Assembly: GCA_024516155.1 (NCBI GenBank)
Contig: JAJJXM010000006.1
Coordinates: 992,001-1,056,000, forward strand
Origin: Pyronema omphalodes
Taxonomy: Eukaryota; Ascomycota; Pezizomycetes; Pezizales; Pyronemataceae
DNA length: 64,000 bases
Reading direction: 5' to 3'
Shown here: one piece after another, positions 1 to 12,174 of the stretch
How the letters are laid out: the number at the start of each line of letters is the position of its first letter
Numbering within the stretch: position 1 is the first letter of the stretch
The notes under the pieces: generated by a model
What the model saw: only the letters and a program-made list of their open reading frames with translations
Databases searched by the model: none
What the model was told of the DNA's origin: nothing
Made by a program: the position numbers and the translations under genes

Positions 1-837
1 CACCCAACCGAGGTTGGCCGTAACCTCCTCTCAATCATCGCCGAGAAACAGACCAACCTTTGCGTATCTCTGGACCTTGCCGACACTGAGAAAATCTTGA
101 GCCTTCTGGACAGTACGTTTTTGTCTTCCTAGAACTTGATGAGGTACCGAGACCTGGCGCGACAGTTCAACTGACGCGCCGTAGCCCTCGGTCCCCTCAT
201 TTGCTGTGCAAAGACCCATATCGATATCCTACCATTCACTGGACCCGATGCGATCTCCGCGTTCACCGACCGTCTTGCCGCTCTTGCTAAGCAGCATAAT
301 TTCTTGATTTTCGAGGATCGGAAGTTTGCCGATATTGGATCTACTGTGAAGGCACAATACGGTGGTGGTGTTTACAAGATTGCTCAGTGGTCCCACATCA
401 CCAATGCCCACTCTGTTCCTGGTCCTGGTATCATTGCCGGGTTGAAGGAGGTTGCTCAGGAGATCGGTCAGCCTAGAGGTCTTCTTATGCTCGGTGAGAT
501 GAGCTCAAAGGGAAACCTTGGTGGTGGTGAATACCTTCAGAAAACCCTTGAGATGGCTCGTGGGGATAAGGAGTTTGTTATGGGATTCATTGCTCAGTGT
601 GGTATTCCTCCTCAGGAGGGAGAGGACTGGATCGTCATGACCCCTGGTGTTAACCTTGGAAGCAAGGGAGATGGTCTCGGACAGCAGTACAACACTCCTG
701 ACCTTGTTATTAGAGAGAAGGGATGTGATGTTATCATTGTTGGACGTGGAATCATCGGAGCTGCGGACCCTAAAGCCACCGCTGAGGAGTACCGTAAGGC
801 AGGATGGGAGGCTTACGAGAAGAGAATTTCTGCGTAA
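1..837 (+). CDS. URA3/pyrG: Orotidine-5'-phosphate decarboxylase, 5' end cut by window
   Basis: Catalyses decarboxylation of OMP to UMP, the last step of de novo pyrimidine synthesis, in the cytosol. I read exons <1..112 and 185..837. The 72-nt intron 113-184 (GTACGT...CGTAG) restores a continuous frame from the conserved EKQTNLC segment into [14 protein letters not shown]. The catalytic block [10 protein letters not shown] (Asp-Lys-Asp of the family) follows the splice, then the phosphate-binding loop region near the C-terminus (VGRGI), and the protein ends RISA-stop. Compared with yeast Ura3, only about a dozen N-terminal residues should be missing to the left. The Ile/Leu just before FEDRK is TTG in the DNA, so the gene does not start there. 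No defect is visible. It is transcribed towards the MAPKKK gene (convergent) across a 2.7-kb spacer. Confidence 0.96.
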
Positions 838-1260
838 GAAAAAGTCTCGAGAAAATTTGTATCGTTGAACTCGATATCAAAAGTAATACCACATTTGTTT
901 TGTTTTGAAATACATACTTACATACGCAACCAACATTTCCATTTCATCGTTCGGCTGCGAAAATACCGGGTGATAAACTATGACCACAAAGTGTAACTCA
1001 ACAGTATCAGTACCTTTTCCATCTCCCCGTGTTGAAGTTCAAACCCGTTAAAACTTATTTATCTACTTTTGTTTATATATATCTCTTGTCATACACCAAC
1101 CAAGGCCCTAAAATCCCACGCCAGGTGAAAGAAACCCCCAATCCCATCCGAGCCACCCAATCAAGTCCCCCAACCTTCCGCACCATTTACTATTTAAATC
1201 CACCTAATCGATTCCCCAAGTTACCACAAAAAGCGCCCCAAAATACAACAAAGACGTAAA

Positions 1261-1308
1261 GCCGCAAAGCCGCAAAGCCGCAAAGCTGCAAACCGCAAAC
1301 CGCAAACC
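1261..1308. repeat. 8-bp minisatellite (GCCGCAAA)n
   Basis: Four 8-bp units (three GCCGCAAA, one GCTGCAAA) are followed by two shortened CCGCAAA units. It is a short tandem array in the 3' flank of URA3, with no apparent function. Confidence 0.85.
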
Positions 1309-1617
1309 AAAATCGAACCCCAAAAAACCCCCAGAAATACAACAAACCAAAAAAAAAAAACCCCCCCTTACCCCTCAGAAAACATAAACACTACCACTTC
1401 GACAATATCCTCCACCTAACACTTTTTAATCCCCATCCTATGAACTTCAAGATATACTTAAACCTTCCCAGTCCTTACTTCATCAACATCTCGAGCATCT
1501 TGAAATGTCCGTAACCTGTTGATTGAAAGTTCTATGCAGTAAGGTAGTTATTGGTACTGGGGGTATTCAGAGTATAGTATGTAGATTTGATTTGATTTGA
1601 TTTTCTTGAACGTTCCC

Positions 1618-2140
1618 AACCTTAAGGTTATGACGTATGCCACAGTCTAATTACATTTCGAGGCTCCAGCTGTTACCTTAGAGTCTCGCTGGGATCCGCC
1701 CCAGAGCGTACTTCATTTCTTGGGCCTGTTACCGTCCTTCTTCTTCCTGCTGGCTTTAATTCCCGTCGTTACATTTGGAGCCCTGTTTGCTCTTTTCCCT
1801 CCCGGCACTCTCAACTCAACACTCTCACTTCGTTATTTGTACCCTGCCTCTGCTGTCTTCTGCTCTCCTCTTCTCTCCTCACCTCTCTACTTCAATCCCC
1901 TCTGCTCCTCTCCTCTCTTCTCCTCTCTTTTCTGCTCCATTACACTGGTCTTCGCTCCTCTTCTCTGCTCTTTATACCTCTTCACTCCGTCTCTCTCCCT
2001 TCGCCCCTCGACTTTTTCCCCTTCTTTTCAGACCGCTCCTTCCGCTTTTGTCTCCTTCCTCTCACTTCCTCTCTTTTGCCTTTCTCGCGCGCTACCCTTT
2101 CTCGCTTTTGCTGTTCTTCGGCTCTGTATCTGTCTTCAGG
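1618..2140 (+). repeat. Dispersed relic repeat A, copy 1
   Basis: The head of this segment (about 1618-1710) matches 24632-24725 by eye over roughly 100 bp. Shared blocks are TAAGGTTATG, TTACATTT-GAG-TCCAG-TGTTAC and CGCCCCAGAG. Many of the differences are C/T or G/A changes. Both copies are followed by GAGCCCTGTT-GCTC and then by a strongly pyrimidine-rich tract. The parent element is not identified. It could be an untranslated part of a retroelement that has suffered transition-type decay. Confidence 0.55.
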
Positions 2141-2241
2141 TTATAGTATGTAGATATATGGGTATAGTGATGTATGACTATTGATTATTGATTGTGGTCT
2201 GCGGTCTGTGTAGGCTATGGGGAATTGTTAGAACTGGAAAT

Positions 2242-2349
2242 AAGGAAAGGAAGGAAAGGAAGGAAAGGAAGGAAAGGAAGGAAAGGAAGGAAAGGAAGGA
2301 AAGGAAGGAAAGGAAGGAAAGGAAGGAAAGGAAGGAAAGGAAAGGAAAG
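2242..2349. repeat. 9-bp minisatellite (AAGGAAAGG)n
   Basis: About a dozen near-perfect 9-bp units of AAGGAAAGG, purine-only on the + strand. The unit length is a multiple of three, so all frames stay open (Lys-Glu-Arg or Gly-Arg-Lys repeats). Those frames are not genes. Confidence 0.95.
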
Positions 2350-2703
2350 TATAGTTCCCGACGCTTGGAGATGATTGATAAGTGATAGGTAATATGTGTA
2401 ATGTGTGTAACTTCAGCATCTCTTCAGCATGTCAGTTCAAGCTGTCGATAATTAAGTCAACAAACAAATGTTCTACAGAGAACAGGAAGCTTTCCAGTCC
2501 ACAGGATATATGGAAATCAATATTGAGAAATGGGGAGCTACGCGGGGTAACATCACGTGAGTTATCCTTGATTAGAGTTATGGAAAAGGGTAAAGGTGAG
2601 AGGGTGAGGATGGTGAAGGTATTTGAGGGCTCAGCCGGCAAAGGATGGATTATGGATATTCTTATTCCATTTCCGATAAAAACATCCGAAGTCATCATTC
2701 ATG

Positions 2704-2731
2704 CTATATCATATCATATCATCTCATATCA
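2704..2731. repeat. Microsatellite (ATATC)n
   Basis: Five-base units of the form TATATC/ATATC/ATCTC run for about 28 bp in AT-rich spacer. Confidence 0.7.
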
Positions 2732-3592
2732 TTTATTTTCCACCATCCCAATTCTCAATCCTCGATCCTCGATGAAAATACTGATAATGGTAATAATAAT
2801 AAAACAGCAATTATGCACATAAACATAACAAAAAGATAAATAGATAAACCAATAATCCCCCATATCTCTCCTTCTCTTTCACTCAACAAAGAACGCCACA
2901 TTTGTCAAAAAAAAAAAAAAAAAAAGAAAAAAAAATCAACACAACAAATCAACACATACAACAATCAACGATCAACAATCAAAAAATCAAAACAGCAAAA
3001 CAGCAAAACAAACAAACAGGATGCACATAGATATCATAAAAAAACGCCAATAAAAAAAAAACGACAAAAAAACAAAAATTATATCCCCGAAAAAAACAAA
3101 AAACAAAAACAAAAACAAAACAGAACCAACGGGTAATTAAAAAAAAAATCCTCTCATTATTGCTTCTTCATCTCGACTTAGTAGTTCAACTTCACCTCGC
3201 TGCGCCGCTGTGCTTAACTTCACTTTGACTTCGCCTCGCCTTCGCTTCGACTTCGCTACGCTACGCTTCGCCGCTGGGCTAAGCACTGCCAACGCTGAAT
3301 CAGGTTGCCGGTCTTCAATGCCATATTCCCCTCGGTTCTCTCATTTGCCTTGTCATTACCACCATCCGCCCACCGCGTACCACCCACCCGCCCCTACACC
3401 CCCTCCTCCCCATCCACTCTTCACCCCCAAACCACAACCCCTCTACCTGGTAGAAGAAGCCACACTCCCGGAGCTCTCACTACTAGGCGTACCCGGCTCA
3501 ATAACCTGGGATCTAATATTCAAAATCTTAACAGCAACCCGTATACGGGGGGATGACAACCCCGCATCCTCAACGTTAGCCAACAACAATCG

Positions 3593-6500
3593 CTAATACT
3601 CAACAAGATTCATATTCAAGTGACACACCCAATCATGTTGCAAAAGCTCAGCCGCGCTTGGTCTAACTTTCGGGTCTCTTTCGAAACATTTTTTCAGGAA
3701 ATCGATTCCTAGATCTGATAATTGGTCTGGGGTTGGAAGTTGTGGTGGGTGGCCGGCTGCGATGTTCCACATGATCGCCCATTCGTTGTCGAGGTTCGCC
3801 CAGGGGCGACGGCCGGTCGCCATTTCTAATACTACGCAGCCCAGGGACCAGATATCGATGGAGCCGTGGCGGCCTTTGTTGGAGCCGGTGATGACTAGGG
3901 GGAGGGGGTTAGCGGGGAGTTTCAACCCATGGGCTTGTCGAAAGCCTAGAGAAGAAGGATAGGGGAGGGGGAAATATACCTTCGGGTGACATATACATAG
4001 GAGTTCCTGTCATGGAATTAAGGTTGGTTCTTGTAGCGCCACCACCACCATTACGAGTTTTTCCCTGCTTGGCGATGATCTTGGCAGCACCAAAGTCGAC
4101 GTATTTAATGATACCATTATGGTCAAGCAACAAGTCTATATCCATTAGTTAGTACTATTCCTATCCTTCTATCCATTATCAAAAAGAAAAGAAGTAAACT
4201 TGCTCTCAGGCTTGATGTCTCTGTGCACAATGTTGTTTTCGTGGAGGTATGCAAGACCTTCCAACATTTGCAGGGTGTAGATCATGATGACTGTTTCGTC
4301 CTCAATACGTCCATGTTCTAGCAAAGAGGCCAATGATCCTCCGGAACAGAATTCCATAAAGAGGTAAACTTTGTCGCGGTGGACTTCGATTCCAAAGTAC
4401 TGGACGATATTAGGGTGGTCGAGGAGTTCGAGAACCATCATTTCGTCACGGATGGCAGTTGCTATCTGCGGGATGACTTGAGGGTCCTGAAGACGAATCT
4501 CCTTGACTGCCATGGGGTATCCAGAGTCAAGGTTCATAGCGATGTAGACAGTACCAAAGTTACCACCTCCAACGAATTCACCCTGAGCCCATCTCAATGA
4601 TACATTGGAGAAGGAAGATTTGGAAAGATAGGTAAGTGATCTATCGGCCTGGTTATTGTCGTCAAGAACTCGTCCTAAAGCTTGTCTCTCGGTCTGAATA
4701 TTTTTGCGCGATGCCTCGATTTCTTCGAGTTGACGCAACCGTTCATTACGGATGACACTGCAAGCTTCCTCGTCTTGTAACTGGTTGCTGATATCCATTT
4801 TCTTAAGTTGACCAGCAAGCGCTTCCATCTTCCGTTTCTCAGCCTGGGCCGCGAGTGTAGATCGCGCGCCCATAATGTCAAAGTGGGAGATTAAAAGAGA
4901 CATGCATCCAGCAACCTTAGCGCGGAGACGGGTGTACTCCTGATCATTGAAGGACAAGATATTTTGACCACGAGTCATGACCATACAGAATTCGAGAGCA
5001 ACGACAGCCCATCTAAAGGTAAGTCTGTTGGTAGCGATACAGTCATCACAAATAAAACTGACCCAGTCGACAGCAAGCTTAGTGAGCTTGATGTTGTTTA
5101 GTGCTTTTCTGTTGTTGTCCATGTAGATCTGAGATCTCTGTCCAAACTCAGTAGCGAAGGCGAAACAGGTCTGGATAAGTTCCTGACATCCCAAACCGTT
5201 GGTTTGTAACCGGATCTTCTCTACACTGTCCATAATCGTATTAGAAAGTCGATAGGTGGTCTTCTTAATCTTCATTAGCTCCTGGTTGACCCGAGGAAGA
5301 TTAGCGCGGCGTTCGAGAAGGACATCCAAGTCATGAGCAGTGTAGTTGGCAAAGTCCATCCGTGCATCCAGCAAACGCACTTCTGATCCATCAGCAACAA
5401 GTCGAAGCCTTCCTGGCTTAATATCCACAATCGAGTCCTTCATCTCAAAAGGAAGTGTTCGACCATCCCAGATCAAGCTCTCTTGTACAGAAATGACCAA
5501 TACGTATGAACATAGTCCCTCCTGAGTATACCTATCGGCATCCTCATGGTAACAAGTTCGCAGTATCGATTGAATCTGGTGAGGGCGATCATACAACGAG
5601 GGGTCAGCGATCATGTAAATACCCTCCTGTTCCATACGATCGTTGAGAATCAAAAAGTGACCTGTCTGGATCAAACTCGGGACCAAGTTTCTCAACTTGA
5701 TCGGATCAACACTGTACTCGGTGGAGTTTTCAAAGCGCTGACTCAAAAGTCTGTAAAGCGTTAGATGCTGAGATGCCAAGAAAATGCGAGTCGAGTGACT
5801 CACCGTGCAAAACGGAACAGTTTTCTCTGACGCACACGGACAGAGTCGAGAATGGATTTATATCTTCTGCTAAGCTCATCTCCTCTTTTCTCTGGCGTCT
5901 TTTGCAGCTCCTTCTCAAAGTGGGCCATCAACCGAGTCAATAGTTTACTGGTTAACGAACTGCAACATGTCAGCACAGTGTATATTTTTCGCAAAAGATC
6001 ACGAACCTAAAGTGTTCAGCAACTTCGAGATCACCCCCTTCGATGTACCGTCCAATCTCATTCGAAAAGTGCCATTCGGTCTCCAGAATTTCAGCTTCCT
6101 TAAAGGTGTTTCTGTTGGAGCCGATTCGCCATCCGATAAGCTTGAAGTAGTATTTTAAACCCTGTAGCACAACCTGCTCAAAGTTCTCATCCATACAAGG
6201 AGGCAAGTCCCACCCAGGTTCGGGTTCCGAAATGTGAGTGTACTCCTGCTTAATCTTAACAGCTAATTGTAACACAGACTGGAACTGTGAGATCAACTGG
6301 TCCGTCATCATCGAGACCGGTTCTCTCATTCTTTCGGCATACTGCAAACGCATTCCAATAACTTCCTCAATCAAGCGAGTAGGGAATCCAATCAACACTA
6401 GTAGCTCCTCAACGTAAGGAGGTAAATGTCGTTTTTCGAAAGCCTCTGCATACTCAATTAAGGTGGTCTTTGCTTTCGCGATAACCGAACTTAATCCACT

Positions 6501-7850
6501 CAACATGTTACTTTCTCCTGTTAAAGACTTTAGATTGTCGTCTTTGAGGATTCTGTCCAAGAACGAAGCTTCCCGATCAATTCCGGCAGCTTCGTTATTC
6601 GCCGCGACTGTTGTCCGCTGAAAGTCCAAATCCTCATTACCAACCCAGTTCTGCAAAACCGTAAGCTCAGTGTTGATAAGCTCAGTAGTATTATTCCAGG
6701 CGACAAGAGCATCCAAGCTCGAAACAAATGCTGCAGATGCGGCATTCGGCTTTGCGTCGATCATAGCTTGCCTCGTCGGCCACAGCATTTCACATCGTTC
6801 CCATCTCAGGAGGATATCATGCACTTGTTCCCTAGGAGTCTTATCGGTCTTGTCCTTGCCTTGAATCTCAAAATGTGTAATCTCATCGATGAGTGCTTCG
6901 GCTTTTGACTGTCCGTCGTCGACCATACGCCGTTGTGCGGCAACAGACCGACCGCATACCTTAGCACGAATACCAAGAAACAATTCCGTCTTCATTGTAG
7001 CAATTTCCTTCTCTTCTGTCGGGCCAATAAGTCGCTTCTTCTCTTGTTTTACCACATCACCCATCAATACAGACGCTAACATGGAATGCCATTCTAAACG
7101 TTCCCGGTTCTCTGGAATCTTGAGCTCTTCCGCAGAAGGCTCCATATCATCCTGGCCGTATAGAAGGAGCGTGTCACCATCATACATGTCGCTGTTATCA
7201 AAGTGACCTTCCGTCGAAGGCGATTCATCATCTAGCTCGGACTCTCCATAGAACGAGTTCTGAGGATTGAAGTAATCGCCATCAGCACTCTGGCGAAGCC
7301 GCCGAACATATGCACCTTCCTGGGAGCGGTATAACGCATTCGGATCTCGTCGGTTCTGGGGGCGTGTTGTTGAGGGATCGCGAGCTCGAGGCGCAACGGG
7401 ATGTCGCACGGGTGCATAGGTACTCGAGGGAGTGCGAACGGGAGCAGCAGGACGCTGAAGACGTGGAGCAGGCGGTTGTACTCCATCTGGCGAAAGTCTT
7501 CCTGACTGTCCTAAATCTGGGGGGTATGGTGAAGTTCCGCTTCCTTTCCTTGGACGTGTTGAATTTGAGGACCAGTTTGAGAAGGAATTCGTTCCACGCA
7601 TCTCCAATACACTGCCGCTGGTTCCATTAGAGATGTCCCTGTGAATAGTATCATCGCCGTCGCCGTCGTCTTCTACACCGGCGGGCTGGTCTGTGTCGTC
7701 TCTGCGGTGCATATGAGCTTCGTTTGTAACGTTGTTTCTTGACCGGACACCATTTGAAGCTGAACCTCCGGCGATGTCGGAAGTAGGCATCCTTGAATAG
7801 CTGGAAGGGGCGAAGTGTACGCCGCGCTGAGGTACCGTGTCGTCTTCCAT
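3593..7850 (-). CDS. sskB/os-4: MAP kinase kinase kinase of the osmostress (HOG) pathway
   Basis: Ser/Thr kinase expected to phosphorylate the Pbs2-type MAPKK upstream of Hog1, under control of the Ssk1 response regulator. Exons on the minus strand: 7850-6007, 5959-5804, 5750-4204, 4135-3980, 3894-3593. Together they make 4005 nt, or 1334 residues, the size usual for Os-4/SskB. Introns are 47, 53, 68 and 85 nt; the 68-nt one (4136-4203) is GC-AG (GCAAGT...TACTAAC...ATAG). The N-terminal ~250 residues are low-complexity, a conserved regulatory region follows, and the kinase domain fills about 1045-1325: glycine loop GGGNFG, AVKEI lysine, HRDIKPEN catalytic loop (split by the GC-AG intron), DFGAAK, activation-loop end TGTPMYMSPE and DIWSLGC. 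The start at 7850 gives MEDDTVPQRG, in line with fungal orthologues. No defect is seen. Confidence 0.96.
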
Positions 7851-7872
7851 ATTAGGGGATTAAGCTTAGATA

Positions 7873-8307
7873 TTATCCGGGGATGCCTTGGGGTATCTCT
7901 TTTGGCGATTTGCACGGAGTCGCAGATTGTTGGTGTTTCGCGCACGATCCACCGTGCTGCTGGTGATGGGGATTGATGTGTAGTTTGTCGAGGCCGGCTG
8001 CTGTTCCCGTTGCCAAGCTTAGCAGATCAACACGGCTCTGTCGAGGTGAATTCAGGCCCAAGTGGCAATGGCGTGTAACAGGGGCGCTGTGTGTGGGGAG
8101 CGATGGTGTTTTGGTTGGGAGCGGGGAGAGTGGATTGGGAGAGAGTTGTATTTTGGAGAGATTCGCGAATTCAGGCTCAGGCTCCACGGGTGCGCTGTCT
8201 GGAGCAGCGGGCTTGTGTAAATAGCGGGATACATTGCGATTCAGCAGAGAAAGATGATCTTGTCTTGTCTGGTGGGACTTTCCTGCCTCGCGTCTAAAGT
8301 TGACCAT
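7873..8307 (-). other. Open frame just upstream of the MAPKKK start (possible uORF)
   Basis: A 144-codon ATG-initiated frame on the same strand ends 22 nt before the MAPKKK start codon. It is basic and Pro/Ser/His-rich, with no domain I recognise. It may be an upstream ORF in the 5' leader, or chance. A frame this long would be expected to repress the downstream start if it were really in the mRNA. Confidence 0.2.
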
Positions 8308-8411
8308 GTCTGGAACGACGGACGCCAGTGTCAGCTTGACCGGCGTTGATGTGGCACCCGTCAGACGGCAAAAGGAAGACAGAAGAGCTGTTTGCTAGAT
8401 GAGAAGAGGTG

Positions 8412-8541
8412 TTATTGGCATTTTACTGCAACTATTTCTTCTTCGGCTACAGGGAAATATTCCTTCATGGGAATGTGGATTATTACTGGCATTTTACAAC
8501 AACTTTTTCTCCATCGACAGCAGGATAATATTCCTTCATGA
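8412..8541. repeat. Diverged tandem duplication, unit ~59 bp
   Basis: 8412-8470 and 8483-8541 align almost end to end: TTA-TGGCATTTTAC, AACT-TTTCT, and AATATTCCTTCATG at the close. The two units are separated by 12 bp and differ at roughly a quarter of positions. Function unknown. Confidence 0.75.
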
Positions 8542-10107
8542 GGATCGGGAACGTGGACATAAATGGACGGGCTGGCTGTTTGGCATCTTGTTGACAGGTT
8601 TTGAATCTGGCTGAACAGCGGAGGATATGTAGTTGTTACAGAATATGCCTAGAGACACGTACACTTGGATTTGTTTGTAGTGGATTTTGTAATAATTATT
8701 TATTTTCCTTTTTGTTCATATTCGTAGAAAGACACCCGGGCCATTCGTTTGTTTTCACAGCAACTTTATCATTCTTCACTTTCCTCTGCATTCACCCGTC
8801 CAAGGAAGCACTCGGGCCATCCGTTTGGTTACAGGAGACAAAGGGGAAATGGTTCGCTGTTTCAGGCATAAGCGAGAAGAGACGGGGAGCTGGTGTAAAC
8901 TTAAAGCCATGCCAAAGTCCAAATTACCGTCGAACGGTGTTTGGAATAATTTAGCGAGGGTTGTTATATATCTTCAGGAACACGGAAATGTATCTATCGG
9001 CTCATCCTCATCTTGAACATAAAGTGTCCCCACTTGTTGTTCATGATCCCAATGATCCCAATGATCCCAATCGCAGATCATCTATCGGGCCGATTATGAT
9101 ATCTCTCTTATCGTCGATTCGAACAACTAGTTCTTCTCATTAACGCGCATGGTAGAGTATGTACATAACCAGCTAGTGAAGATCGTCACGAGCTCCCCAG
9201 ACAGCAGATTTGTTTGATGCTGCCGACCGAACTTCTCCTCCTGCTCATCTCACATCTCTCACAAGGGCGCTTGAAGATGCGGAAAGTGCGGCAATCGGAC
9301 GGGAACCAAGGTCTTGGCATTTCAATATGGTACTCGAGCGTCGCTCACCGAAATTACGGGGCAGGAAAGATCTGACTTTTGTGATTGCCGCCGGTAGATG
9401 ATAGCAGTTGCTGCTGCTGCTGCTGCCGCTGTAGGACACCGGTTATGTTAAACCTCTTTATGGGATTGTGCAAATACAGTTTCAATGTTGCTACCCGAGT
9501 CAAGCTTTAGATGGGGATGCACTGAGGCACTATAAACTTCGAATCCCTCAGCTGTCACCGGTACCTGGAAGATCCCGTAGCATAGATCTCGTAGCATAGA
9601 TCTCGTAGGCTACGAGCATGCCAAACGTAGCGAATATCAAGTTACTGTATATCCAGTATCGAGGAACCAGCATAAACCCGCCATGCCGAATCCTAATCAC
9701 TCTTTCCCATACATAGACCGACAAGAAGACAAGAAGACAAGAAACTCATCGGCAACTCCTCCTCCTTCAAATCCCGGGTTCGTTACCTGTACCTAACCTT
9801 AACGCGGGTTATATTCCAAGCCTAACAAAGCCCAAAGCAAGCAAGAAAGCAAGCCAATCATTCGCGTTGTTTTCTCTTATCCATCATCCCGATTCCCGAA
9901 TCCCTTATCTCCCCAGACCGTTCTTATCAACGCCTAGAATACAGACATACATAGCACCGTATGTAGCTTGTTCGCTCGCTCGTGAATAGACGGGAGACTA
10001 TGATCCTGTACTTAATACCTCTAACTCCGATATGTGTATGTCTTGAGCTGCGATATTTGTACCTGAAGTCCTTGGCGAAGTAAGTTGTGAGTTGAATGGA
10101 GCCGAAT

Positions 10108-10148
10108 TGAGTTGAGTTGAGTTGAGTTGAGTTGAGTTGAGTTGAGTT
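10108..10148. repeat. Microsatellite (GAGTT)n
   Basis: Eight consecutive 5-bp GAGTT units, nearly perfect. It lies mid-way in the divergent spacer. Confidence 0.95.
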
Positions 10149-11171
10149 AACCGGTCGTTACTGAGTATCTATTTCACATCTCCATACATCCCCAAGCCGA
10201 ATCCGAATCCGAATCAAAATCGGCGAAGAGCCGGTACATAGGGGGTGGGGGATGGGGAAGATAGTCCATAGTTATGTATGAAGAAAAAGCGCATGCGACA
10301 CCACCTACGAGTTACTCCGAGATCGCTCGCTCGCTCGCTCGGGTACGGCATCGGACATCAGGTAGGAAGGCTACAGATACAGACAGGCATCTCCACGTTG
10401 TGGTTCCAGGTTGCGTAGCATCCCCTTGTCCGTTTTCATGGACAAAATGAGTTTGGTAGTACAAGGTTACACAAGCAATAACAACATCATGATTCCTTCC
10501 TGCCAGCACCAACGGCCAACACCAACGGCCAATTTAGATGGCAACGGAAGGATATTTGGTCAAAAGGAGCGGGAAAATATACAAATATCATAATAACGAT
10601 CAAAAATTAGGTCTCTGGACGATGTTGATCGGCGGCGACGCCAGGGTTAGGGTTATGTTTTTACTTGGGGGCGCCGGTTGCGACGCGCCAAAATTTTGTC
10701 CATGAAATATGCCGACAGACAAGGGGATAGCAACCCACCGTAGTATCCTGGGTCCTGGGGAAGTTATCTGTCGTCGCGTTTCTACTTTCTTCCTGCAATA
10801 TCACCATTACTCGTGATTCGCAATCGGCGACGAACGAAAATACAGATAGACACGGATAGATTCAGGTTCAGATTCAGGTACATACAAGCATACAAGCATA
10901 CTGGAATAATCGGATGGAAAAAATATTCACCTATAAAAAACAGGCGACATTTAATCAAAGCCAAAAGCAAAAGCAGAAATCAAAAAGAAAAGCTATCATT
11001 ACTTTACTTCAGGTACCATACATCTCCGCTAAGTCACTGGACTCATATATGGATACCAGAATAGCTAACATGTAACTCTTACAGTACAGTCATCATACAT
11101 ATAAGGAAGGACAGGAAGGACAGGAATCAAAGTTACAGCTGCTGGGATTTGAAACAGATTACAACACTCCA

Positions 11172-11182
11172 GATAAGATAAG
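11172..11182 (+). promoter_or_regulatory. Tandem GATA-factor site upstream of ammonium transporter
   Basis: The sequence AGATAAGATAAG contains two overlapping HGATAR sites about 1 kb before the ammonium-transporter start. AreA/Nit2-type GATA activators bind paired HGATAR sites and switch on ammonium permeases under nitrogen limitation. Assignment to this promoter is inferred from proximity; the distance is long, but the gap holds no other gene. Confidence 0.45.
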
Positions 11183-11236
11183 ACAAAACATCATCACCAC
11201 CACCACCATCATCATCGTTATCGACAACACCAGCTA

Positions 11237-11291
11237 GCACCTGGCACCTGGCATCTGGCATTTGGCATCTGGCATCTGGCATCTGGCATTT
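11237..11291. repeat. 7-bp minisatellite (CTGGCAT)n
   Basis: Eight units of GCATCTG with C/T variants (GCACCTG, GCATTTG). Confidence 0.85.
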
Positions 11292-12174
11292 TACACAGTC
11301 TACAAACCAAGCCCAGCAGCCAGCTTAGGCAGCCCTGTAATCCAGCCCTATTATCTAGTACAACTACCCCCACAACCCCAGACAACCCCCCACTTTAAAC
11401 AAAAAAAAGAAACAAAAAAAAAAAAGGAAACGGAAAAAAAAGGAAACGGAAAAAAAGAAACGGAAATTGCATATGATCCCCGCAGCACCACCACCACCAC
11501 CATCGTCAGCAGCAACATAACCACAACCATAACTATATCAACCACAACTATATCAACCCGAACTATATCAACCACAACCACAACCACAACCACAACCACA
11601 ACCACAACCATAACCATAACTACATCGAAACAAGATTCTAATTAACCAAGCAACACAATATATACAGTACCGAAAGTGTATCATCAACTAATCCAGTGTA
11701 ACTTCAACCACAGATCTTTTCGGTAGCATCGTTACCATCGTTACCATCGTTACCATCGCTTCCCCCAAGACTGAAGTAACACAACCAACTTAACTTAACT
11801 TAACTTAATTTATTACTGACACGGTACGGCTTATATAACGAGTTTGGTTTGACCTTGTCTTATTTTCACGAACCTAAAGTTCGGATATATACTGGGTTTC
11901 TTGGTGCTTTTTTAAGATTCGTAAAGCGTCACAGCGTCACCATCATCAATAATCGCATCGCCACGCTACGCCACGCCACGCAACGCCACGCCACGCCACT
12001 CTATAGGAAAACTTCGGTAATATTAACTGATATCTTTATCCTCAATACATATCACCACCTTCAACCAATATCACCATCTCCAGCAATATCAACCAACATC
12101 ATCTTAACAAACCAATTATACCACCTTCAACCAACAAACCAACATCATCTTAACAAACCAACACCAATGCACAA

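Larger units (their letters stand above)
838..3592. other. Intergenic, low-complexity and relic repeat
   Basis: A 2.75-kb spacer between the convergent URA3 and MAPKKK genes. It holds A-rich stretches (about 2907-3150, including an 18-A run), a pyrimidine-rich block (about 1855-2110), satellites listed separately, and a relic dispersed repeat (1618-2140). At about 3186-3285 there is a degenerate array of CTTCGC/CTACGC-type hexamers. The reading frames here are compositional artefacts. I see no convincing gene. Confidence 0.7.
7851..12174. other. Divergent intergenic region between MAPKKK and ammonium transporter
   Basis: A 4.3-kb spacer that must hold both promoters. It contains a diverged 59-bp tandem duplication (8412-8541), CCCAATGAT repeats (about 9046-9070), a CTG run (about 9408-9425), (GAGTT)n, a GCTC run (about 10323-10340), 7-bp CTGGCAT units, CAACCA/ACCATAA runs (about 11485-11615), a 9-bp CGTTACCAT array (about 11725-11760) and CTTAA runs (about 11785-11810). 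Apart from the tandem GATA site at 11172, I could not assign promoter elements. No further gene is convincing. Confidence 0.7.

Noticed and set aside
1720..2184. Leu/Ser/Pro-rich frames over the pyrimidine tract
   Set aside because: Both frames are open only because the tract is TCC/CTC-rich; it belongs to relic repeat A.
2188..2419. Lys-Glu-Arg repeat proteins on both strands
   Set aside because: Direct product of the 9-bp minisatellite.
3210..3596. 128-codon frame tail-to-tail with the MAPKKK
   Set aside because: Pro/His-rich low-complexity product over degenerate CTTCGC repeats; no domain, and it overlaps the MAPKKK stop.
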